A DNA stretch of 35,404 nucleotides from JAWWPY01 sp964412845 (lineage in GTDB: Bacteria; Actinomycetota; Actinomycetes; Streptosporangiales; Streptosporangiaceae). The translations under genes were made by a program, and so were the position numbers. The notes below the pieces were generated by a model. That model worked only from the letters and a program-made list of their open reading frames with translations, had not been told where the DNA came from and did no database searches. Each line of letters starts with the position of its first letter. Position 1 is the stretch's first letter. The stretch is from the NCBI GenBank assembly GCA_964412845.1, contig CAYPQM010000066.1:1-35404 (forward strand), in the 5' to 3' direction. This document shows, piece after piece, positions 25,347 to 32,415 of this stretch.

Positions 25347-25373
25347 ACCGGCCGCTCGCGTCGACGAGCCGGT
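25347..25373. terminator. Bulged hairpin between convergent genes
   Basis: ACCG-GCC-GCTCG (25347-25358) pairs with CGAGC-CGGT (25365-25373), leaving a 3-base bulge and a 6-base loop. It lies at the ends of two convergent genes, so it could terminate both, but it has no U tract. Confidence 0.35.
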
Positions 25374-25933
25374 CAAGGGTCGCTGGCCCGGGGAAGTTCG
25401 CGTTCCTCGGCGGGTGGCAGCTCGGTCTGCTCATCACGGTCGACCTCGGCGCCGAACAGTCCGGCGATGGCCTGGAGCGGTCCGGACGGCCCGTACCACT
25501 CTGTGGTCTCGATCTCCTCCAAGGACCCGTCCGGGCCGCGGCGGATCACACGTTGGTGTGAGCGCTTGCCTTTCGTCGCCACGAGCCACATGCCGTATAC
25601 GGTCGCGATGGCGATCAGCCCTGCCTCGACGATCGGGAGCTTGCTCCGTGACGCGCCGATCGCGCCGACCGCCAGCTCGCGCGTCTCTTCATCGGCGAGC
25701 CCGTCCTGCAAGATGAACAGCGAAGCGCTATCGAGGAGCGCCGCGTCGTGCTCCAACCGGTCCAGACTGCGCGAAAGGTCGTCGGCGTCGACGCCAGCGC
25801 GCACAAGTCGTTCTCGCATCTCGAGCTCCGGAAGGTCGTGGGCGCGGGCCGAAACGTAGTAACGCATCGCGTGCGGCACGGTCGCCGCGTCGCCGCCGTG
25901 CGCGCGGAGCGTGTCGATGAGGGTGTCGCTCAC
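25373..25933 (-). CDS. Small one-TM protein coupled to the TPR-CHAT gene
   Basis: GTG 25933 lies 7 bases after the CHAT stop, which fits a co-transcribed gene. Longer in-frame starts up to 26008 would lie inside the CHAT gene and are less likely. The 186-residue protein has an acidic, helical N-terminal half (about 1-95, perhaps an adaptor domain), one transmembrane helix at 99-119 (LPIVEAGLIAIATVYGMWLV), a basic TKGKR flank, and an acidic, Pro/Glu-rich tail. I do not recognise the family. In conflict systems CHAT proteases are often encoded with small membrane proteins that may be substrates or pore-forming effectors; cleavage between domains here would be such a case, but that is inference. 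Confidence 0.7.
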   Translation of the reverse strand: MSDTLIDTLRAHGGDAATVPHAMRYYVSARAHDLPELEMRERLVRAGVDADDLSRSLDRLEHDAALLDSASLFILQDGLADEETRELAVGAIGASRSKLPIVEAGLIAIATVYGMWLVATKGKRSHQRVIRRGPDGSLEEIETTEWYGPSGPLQAIAGLFGAEVDRDEQTELPPAEERELPRASDP

Positions 25934-25940
25934 CGCTACA

Positions 25941-28900
25941 TCATCGCCAATCGCCTTCGATGCAGAGGCACCGGGCGCGCCATGCGGGAAGTCGCTGAGC
26001 CGCCGCATCGCCGGTCTCCTTGATGGCTGCGGCTAGCGGCCGGCCATCGAGCAGGATTCTTTGAACCTCCTGGAGCTGATGCACGGCATCGACTGCCACC
26101 GCATCCCACGCTGGCGCCACGATCGCTCGTGTGCCCCGTGGGCGCAGTGCACCGAACAGCCCCAACCGCTCACCCATTCCGCCGATCAGGCCGCGGCCCG
26201 TTGAACATGCCGCGCTGAGGATCACCGCCGGGCCACTGGGAACCACTTGCAGCGTTCGCCATGTGAGGCGATGCTCGCGACCTACGGCGGACGACGCAGC
26301 GACCGGGTGCTGCGATGGCAGCTGATTGTGCGCTGCGAGGAGAAGCGCGAGGTCGAGTTGGTCGGGGTCGACGAGGCCGTGGCAGAACAGCGTGATGAGG
26401 TCGTTGCGACCGAGCAGCCCAAGAGCCGCCGAGCAGTCAGCGTCGACTCCGGTGATCGCCTCGAACGCCACGTTGCGTCGCGCGGCCTCCTTGCGCGCCG
26501 TCGCGACGGCGCTGTCGAACGCGTTGACGGTCGCCAGCGCCTCCTCTCGTGCAGGAACCGCGACCACGCCCAGCGAGGACAGCCGCCGAACCGGCCGGAG
26601 ATCCAGCAGTGCAGACCAGCTCGGCGCGTAGGACGTGGTCCAGCCGGCGCCGAGAGCGTGCCACGGCAGTCCCGCCAGGAGCCCATGTTCGATGACGACC
26701 AGGTGATCGCCTTTGCGGGCCTGCCCCAGCTCAGCTTGCAGCCATGCACCGAGGGCCTGCCACCCAGCGTGCTCCAGCGGATCTCCGGTCCGTCCCGGCC
26801 ACCAGCCCTGCAGCCGGGCTCGCACTTGCGATGCCACCGCGGGCGCGTCGACCGGCATTGCCGGCAGTGCGCGCATCGACACCGCGCCGCTCGCCTCGAT
26901 GCCGGTCAGCAACGTCACCACGCCCTGAGCGGCCGCCCACCACTCGATCACCCAGAGAGTCCCGGTGTCGGGCGCGAGTGATTGCAGCGCCTCCTCTGGC
27001 AGCCCGGCTGCGAGAGCGCTTCGCGACGGTAGCGCTCCGTCGGCCGCGCTCCACGCGCGAACCCGCCCGATCGCGTCGCGAGCGAGCTCCGCGGCGAGCC
27101 GTACGTCGCGCGGGAGCGGACGGCCGGCCATCATGGTGCTCGCGAGGTGTTGGACCTTTGCCCGCAGGCGTCCGGTGGACTCCAACAGCGCTCCGATGTC
27201 GCGGATCTCGCCATGAGCGGCGAGCAGCGCCTCTGGCACTTGCACGAGCAGGGCACGGGCGTCGTCGATGCGACCGCGGCCGCCTCGGATCGTCGCGAGC
27301 GAAACCAGTGCCAGCTCGTCGTGGTGCGTCTCCAGCACCGCTTCCCAGTCCGCTGCGGCCGCTTCGTCATCACCGAGGAGCTCGTGCAAGCGCGCACGCA
27401 CACGAAGCGCGCTGCCCTGCACCGTGGTGTCGCCATCGCGGCCTGCTCGGGCCTCTGCCTGCGCGAGTGCGTCCATCGCGTCGTCGACGACACGCTGCTC
27501 GAGCTCCTGGTCCTGTTCAAGTAGCACCGCGATGGCGTCGCCCACTGCGACCGACGCCTGCGGGGGCAGCGTCGTCGCGTCGAGCGCATCGAGTTCAGCG
27601 CGCGCGCCCGCGGTGTCGCCGGCGGCTGCGAGAACGCTGGCCAGCGACGCGCGAAGCGTCGGAGCATGATGGGCGTGCTCACCATGCGCGTAGGCGATCG
27701 CTGCGCGCAGATGGCGGGCGCTGTCCTCCTGCCGGCCCAGCGCAGTGACCGTCCGCGCGAGCGCCTGATGCGCGAGGAACCGCTCGTCGTCGTCGGCCGC
27801 GTTTTCGAGAAGCTCCTCGAGCGCCTGCAGACCGAGGTCGGTCGCGCCTGCGTCGCGGTCGATCAGCGCCGAGTTGAACTCCAGGCGCCACCGCGTGTCG
27901 CGGTCGAACGCCAGGCCTAGATACGGTCGCAGTAGCGACTGAGCTTCGCTGGCGCGCCCGGCCATGCGCAGCGCCGAGGTTCGCTCGGTGTCCAGCGACA
28001 GTCGCCACTCGTCACTCAGCTGCGCCTCCCAGTCGGCTGGGCGGTCGCCGACTCTGTCCAGAAAGACCGTCGGGCGGCGCGCGTCCTTCGCTGCACTCCC
28101 GAGCTGCACGAGGAGCATCACCCGCGCTTCGGGCGTGTCAACGCTGAGCGCTAGCGCGTGATCGGTCATCGCTTCGAGTTCATCCGCGCGTTGCGAGGCG
28201 TTAAGCACCCCAAGGACGAACCGCAAGCCCTCCGCGAGGCGTCGAGGGTCTTCGAATTTCGCGACCTCGGACAGGGCCGAGCGCAGCACTTCGCTCGATG
28301 CCTGTGCCATGACCGGGGCGCCGCCAGCGGCCTGGCGGACGAGCCGTGGGTGACCGGCCTCCTCGGCGATCTGCTGCAGGCGCTCCATCCAGCCCGCGGG
28401 TGCGTCCGTTGTCTCAAAGACAGCGTTCGTCAACTCGCGCGGGTCGACCGCTCGCGCCAGCAACTCTGGAGGCGGGCGGAGACGCTGTAGTTGCGAGTCC
28501 TCTGGGTGTTCGTTGGCCGCCCAGGCGTAGCTGATCCACTGGCGAGTGAACGCCATCTTGAGCGGATCGTCCTGACCGGCGGCGTCACGCGCCGCAGCGT
28601 GCATCGTAAGCACCGCAAGCCGCTCCGACGGGCTGAGCCGGCCGGCGCCGCACATCGCGGCGACCGCATCCCCGAGATCGTGCGCCGCTCGCGGCATCAC
28701 GAGTCCCGGCCGGACATGCGCGGCGATGGTAGACGCGAGTTCGCGCTTCGCTTCGGCAAGTACAGCCAGCGCTGCCGAGGCGAGCGCACTCGCCTGCGGC
28801 GGCCCGAGCATGTCGTCGATGACCTTCTGCGGATCGCCGCCGTCTCCGACGACCCAGCCCGGGACCCGGCCATCGGCTGCCAAGAGCGCAACCGCAACCG

Positions 28901-29264
28901 CCTCGGCCGTGAACTCACTGTGCCGCGCTCGCGCGATCTCGTGCTGCGCCACGCGATCGGACGCCCGCCAGAGCGAGGCAAGCAGCCCCTGCAGATGAGC
29001 AGTGAACGCCGCGAGGAGTTCCTCCGGCACCGCCGGCACGTGATCGTCGTCCCCGTCAAGCTGGACGTCAGCGGACCACCCGTCGCCGATCACCCGTGCC
29101 GTGAACTTGACGGGAAGGACGGAGTCGCACGCCTGGCACCGGATGGCGGCCGGGCGACCATCGAGCAACTCGCGCATTGCGACGACGTCGACGACGGGCA
29201 CCGAGACGCCGGTGCCGTCGACGGCCTGGCGCATCCCGCACTGTCGACATACCGTCTCAGCCAC
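25941..29264 (-). CDS. Zinc-ribbon TPR-CHAT caspase-like protease
   Basis: This 1107-residue protein has GTG at 29264. It begins with a zinc ribbon (Cys6-x2-Cys9 and Cys43-x2-Cys46). A long helical region (about 90-760) follows, with TPR-like Ala/Leu/Glu-rich pairs that become clear from about 440 (RDAGATDLGLQALEELLENA and similar). The C-terminal CHAT domain shows HGLLAGLPWHAL, catalytic His962 in ITLFCHGLVD, Cys1020 in AVILSAACSTG, and a GTRAIVAPAW segment. Both catalytic residues are present, so it should be an active cysteine protease; the repeats are the likely sensor. It is the first gene of a two-gene operon with the TM protein. It starts 53 bases from the divergent HNH gene. An inverted repeat overlaps its start codon. 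TPR-CHAT proteases act in type III-E CRISPR (Craspase) and in gasdermin and other death systems; no CRISPR effector is seen here. Confidence 0.9.
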   Translation of the reverse strand: MAETVCRQCGMRQAVDGTGVSVPVVDVVAMRELLDGRPAAIRCQACDSVLPVKFTARVIGDGWSADVQLDGDDDHVPAVPEELLAAFTAHLQGLLASLWRASDRVAQHEIARARHSEFTAEAVAVALLAADGRVPGWVVGDGGDPQKVIDDMLGPPQASALASAALAVLAEAKRELASTIAAHVRPGLVMPRAAHDLGDAVAAMCGAGRLSPSERLAVLTMHAAARDAAGQDDPLKMAFTRQWISYAWAANEHPEDSQLQRLRPPPELLARAVDPRELTNAVFETTDAPAGWMERLQQIAEEAGHPRLVRQAAGGAPVMAQASSEVLRSALSEVAKFEDPRRLAEGLRFVLGVLNASQRADELEAMTDHALALSVDTPEARVMLLVQLGSAAKDARRPTVFLDRVGDRPADWEAQLSDEWRLSLDTERTSALRMAGRASEAQSLLRPYLGLAFDRDTRWRLEFNSALIDRDAGATDLGLQALEELLENAADDDERFLAHQALARTVTALGRQEDSARHLRAAIAYAHGEHAHHAPTLRASLASVLAAAGDTAGARAELDALDATTLPPQASVAVGDAIAVLLEQDQELEQRVVDDAMDALAQAEARAGRDGDTTVQGSALRVRARLHELLGDDEAAAADWEAVLETHHDELALVSLATIRGGRGRIDDARALLVQVPEALLAAHGEIRDIGALLESTGRLRAKVQHLASTMMAGRPLPRDVRLAAELARDAIGRVRAWSAADGALPSRSALAAGLPEEALQSLAPDTGTLWVIEWWAAAQGVVTLLTGIEASGAVSMRALPAMPVDAPAVASQVRARLQGWWPGRTGDPLEHAGWQALGAWLQAELGQARKGDHLVVIEHGLLAGLPWHALGAGWTTSYAPSWSALLDLRPVRRLSSLGVVAVPAREEALATVNAFDSAVATARKEAARRNVAFEAITGVDADCSAALGLLGRNDLITLFCHGLVDPDQLDLALLLAAHNQLPSQHPVAASSAVGREHRLTWRTLQVVPSGPAVILSAACSTGRGLIGGMGERLGLFGALRPRGTRAIVAPAWDAVAVDAVHQLQEVQRILLDGRPLAAAIKETGDAAAQRLPAWRARCLCIEGDWR

Positions 29265-29272
29265 CGGCTGAG
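29256..29272. promoter_or_regulatory. 7-bp inverted repeat over the TPR-CHAT start codon
   Basis: CTCAGCC (29256-29262) and GGCTGAG (29266-29272) are a perfect inverted repeat with a 3-base spacer that contains part of the GTG start (29262-29264). In mRNA it would form a tight hairpin masking the start; as DNA it could be an operator in the CHAT/HNH divergent region. Confidence 0.45.
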
Positions 29273-29317
29273 GATCGCATCCGCGACATCGCGCGACAGC
29301 CGTACCCTTGCGTGTCG

Positions 29318-30193
29318 ATGTCGCACAGCGCCCGCATTACCGGCTGTCTCACCTGCGGAAATGACGATGGCCGGTTCGAATCCGTCGAGCACATCATCCC
29401 GGCGGCGCTCGGCAACACCGAGTCGTCCGGTCTGGTCGAGCGCGAGCTGACGATCCCCAAGGGCGAGATCTGCACCAAGTGCAACGGCCAGCGGCTGTCG
29501 CGCGCCGACCGCGCACTCATCCAATGGCCGCCGGTCTCGGTCTTCCGCTCGCTCGGTCTGATCCGCAGACGTCGCGGGGGACTCGCGGACGCCGTCGCAG
29601 GCACAGCCTGGCGGCTGGTGCTGGACGAGTCAGACCGCCGCAACTTCTCGCTCCACGTCGACGCCAACACAAGCCCGGCGTCACGCCGCGACGACGTAGC
29701 GCGGGCGCTCTGCAAGATCGCTCTGGAGACCCGCTGGCTGCAAGACCACAGCGACGCTCGCAGCGCTCGTTGGGGCCCGATCGCGAATGCCGCGATCGGA
29801 GGCGAGCTGCCCGGCGGTCTCGCGATGGGCCTCGTGCAGCCCGCATCCCCCTTCGACATCGACTTCACGCCGAACGCCGACGTCCTGCCCACGGCGAACG
29901 AGACACCCCTGCGCTTTGCCTGTCGCGTCGAGGTCGTCGGCCTCGTGTTCCTGCTGATCGTCAGCACTCCGCCGACGCAGATGCCGCGGACGCACTGGTG
30001 GACGGTCGACGACGACACCAGGACGCTTGAAGGAGCGGATCTCATGTGGGCGCGCTTTGACGGTCGCGCCGAGTCTGCCACCCGACTGACTGCACCGAAC
30101 TCAACACCAGCGAACAAGCGGATCGTGCTGCCAACCGTCGAGGGCGCGCACGTACAGATAACGCCGGGCGCGGCCCGCGACTCCCCTAGCTAG
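29318..30193 (+). CDS. HNH-type endonuclease
   Basis: ATG 29318 gives 291 residues. The N-terminus carries a compact HNH/zinc module: Cys10-x2-Cys13, then VEHIIPAALGN with Glu24-His25 and Asn33, then Cys52-x2-Cys55. That order (CxxC, EHIIP, GN, CxxC) is the HNH layout with a structural zinc. The remaining ~230 residues are an unrecognised mixed alpha/beta domain that could bind the target. GTG 29312 is an alternative start; a TACCCT -10 box at 29303-29308 suggests a leaderless or near-leaderless mRNA either way. The gene sits between two CHAT genes, diverging from one and overlapping the other tail to tail by 4 bases. A DNA-cutting effector in its own right or part of a CHAT module is possible. 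Confidence 0.75.
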   Translation: MSHSARITGCLTCGNDDGRFESVEHIIPAALGNTESSGLVERELTIPKGEICTKCNGQRLSRADRALIQWPPVSVFRSLGLIRRRRGGLADAVAGTAWRLVLDESDRRNFSLHVDANTSPASRRDDVARALCKIALETRWLQDHSDARSARWGPIANAAIGGELPGGLAMGLVQPASPFDIDFTPNADVLPTANETPLRFACRVEVVGLVFLLIVSTPPTQMPRTHWWTVDDDTRTLEGADLMWARFDGRAESATRLTAPNSTPANKRIVLPTVEGAHVQITPGAARDSPS

Positions 30194-32329
30194 GCGTCTC
30201 GCAGTCGATCCTGCGACGGGCGCAGTCGGATGCGCTCTGGGCTTCCGGCAAACGCGTAGAACGCCGACTCAGGCACGTAGCCCGGGTTCCGGAACCAGTT
30301 GCGCACCCGGTCGCCCATATGCATGTCGTCGGCGATCTCGCCGAGGACCGTCTCGGTGTCGGCGTAGATGTCGCCAGTGCGCAGACGATCGACCGACCGC
30401 TTAATCATGAACTCCTGGAGGACCGTTCGCCCGCTCGGCGTGAGCTCCCCGCCCCAGGCTCTGAGCGACGGGCTCCCAGCGAGGACATCGAGCACCGCGT
30501 TGCCGCTCTGAACATGGCGCCAAACCTGGAGCAGGTTATCGCCGTAACCCTCAACACCTCCAACCACCTCGGCGATGTTGATGAGGAAGCGTGCAGTCAA
30601 CATGGTGTTGTTCCAGACGTCGACCGGGACCTGGGTTCCCAACACCGCGACGGCCCCCTCCCGCAGCAGCAGGTCGGCGACGCTGACCGTGCCCGCGCCG
30701 CGCGGGGCGACGTGGCAGGCGCTCAGAATCACGACCGGTGGCAGGGGGCCGAGGCCGGGGCCGAGGACCAGTTCGTCGCCGACACTCAGGCCCGCGACGT
30801 TGGCCGTCGGGGAGAGCGCCCCGTGCGCGCTGATGATGAGGATGTCGGGACGGTGCCCAGCGATCGCCTCGCGCAGGGCGTTGACCGAGGGCGTCTCGAC
30901 GAGGTCAAGCGCGATGCGTTTGTTGCCGACATCGTTTGCGAGCATCTCCCGCACTTCTGCCCAACCCTGGCGCGACAGCTTGCCGACAGGGTCGTCTCGG
31001 GGGATGCACTCTGTAAAAAGAACCCGCGCCTTTCCCGACTGGTCGATGAGCGGCACGTAGCTCAACTCCGCCTGGACGGCGTGCGTCAGTGGGAGCAGCG
31101 GTCGGTAGGTAGTCGGCACGCGTGCCGCGAGCGGCGCGGTGTCGCCCGGCAGGCGAACCAGCCCGAGCGGGAAGTTTTGAGAACACTGTGAGCGTGGAGG
31201 CACGGGCAACCGCGGCAACCACGGCGGGGGTCCAGAAGTTCGCAGTGGCGTTCGCAAGGCGGTCGAGCAGAGTTGTAACCGTCTTGCCTTTCGGCTCGGG
31301 CGTCCGCAGGTGCGCCTCGAGCTGGGCGAGCAAGCCAAACGCCTCAGCGGGGACCGGCGGCAGCCCGATCCCAACGCCGCCGCGTGCGATAGCACGGTGC
31401 GTGACCAGGAACCGGATCGCGGACAGCTCCGCCGATGCGTCGCTCCAAGCGTCCGTCTCGGTCGTCCACGTGTCCGCGGTGATTGTCGAGCGGTTGCCGG
31501 CGCTGGCTGCGCGGAGGTCGGCGTCGTAGGCGGTCTTGACGTAGGCCGGGGCGACCCCAGGTGCAGCGAGCGTCACCGGGACACGGAATCCTGCTCGCAC
31601 CTCGGCGAGCATGGTTTCGACGGGTACGGCTTCATCGTCATCGTCCTCGAGCCTCACGGCGACCTGCAGGAGCGTCTGTGCGTCCAGCGCGTGGTAGATC
31701 GCAGCGTCTTGCACCGGCTCGTGGGTCTCCGCTCGAGCATCCTCGGTGCCGTCGAGCTGCCGGGCCAGCCAGCGGCGAGGAAGATCGGCCGGAGCGACCG
31801 CCAAGCGGCGGCTCAGGCGCGGCACGCGGCCGAGGTAGGGCTTGTCGGTCTTGGTCAGCTCGTAGATCGACCGCCAGTGCTCTTCAAGGCTCTCGCTTGA
31901 CAGCTGCGAGTAGGGCACCGGCTGCAGCGCGAACCCCAGCGACAGGCACCGCTCGCTTGCCTCGGCGAGCAGCTCATCGGAGCAGACAGCCAGCACCGGG
32001 ATGCCCTGCGCCAGCAGCGCCCCCACATATGCCGGCGTGAACGCCGCGATCGGTGCCAGCAGGATGTGGTGCCCGAGGTCCCACGACTGCGCCGTGGCGA
32101 GGAAGGACGGCGGCAACTCGATCACCTCGAACATCGTGTTGGGAAGGTGCAAGCAGTACCAGAGGCCCGGCAGGGCGGCGACCACCTCCTTGTCCAACCC
32201 GTGCGGAACCGTCACCGGCGCGCCGGCGCCGTATTGGGCAGTGACCAGCGGCGAGTAAGCGTCCGAGTCCGGATCCACGGTGCCGTCGAAGAGCACCGCA
32301 TATATTGGTGCGCGCTCGAGCGTCACCAC
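30190..32329 (-). pseudogene. Large CHAT-domain protein split by a one-base frameshift
   Basis: GTG 32329, with GGAG eight bases upstream, opens an N-terminal region of about 385 residues; its first part (APIYAVLFDGT, GHHILLAPIAAF, IPVLAVCSDELL) looks like a further alpha/beta domain. The frame then fails at the TTTT run 31175-31178 (AAAA in the coding sense). Removing one base joins TLTVFS directly to NFPLGLVRLPG in the next frame, giving about 712 residues. The C-terminal half holds the CHAT domain: His in ILIISAHGALSP (about residue 502), Cys in VVILSACHVAPR (about 538), then GAVAVLGTQVPV and a helical tail. Catalytic residues survive. A homopolymer error, a recent mutation or programmed slippage could each explain the shift. 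It diverges from the NERD-STAND gene. Confidence 0.75.
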
Positions 32330-32335
32330 TATCAG

Positions 32336-32339
32336 CTCC
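32336..32339 (-). promoter_or_regulatory. Shine-Dalgarno of the second CHAT gene
   Basis: GGAG on the minus strand precedes GTG 32329 with a six-base gap, supporting that start over the adjacent GTG 32326. Confidence 0.5.
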
Positions 32340-32415
32340 AGGTTGTGGGCACGCTCAGGTCGCCGACGCGTTCGTTAGAGTTTCTCAATGGTGGCCGCGG
32401 ATTGCGCGGCTTGTG

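Noticed and set aside
25934..26008. Longer start for the small TM protein inside the CHAT gene
   Set aside because: The extra residues are the CHAT coding sequence read in another frame; GTG 25933 just after the CHAT stop is simpler.
32376..32390. TAGAGT -10 box exactly seven bases before ATG 32388, suggesting a leaderless start
   Set aside because: That ATG reads out of frame with the NERD domain and stops after about 38 codons. The box may still be the promoter for ATG 32416.
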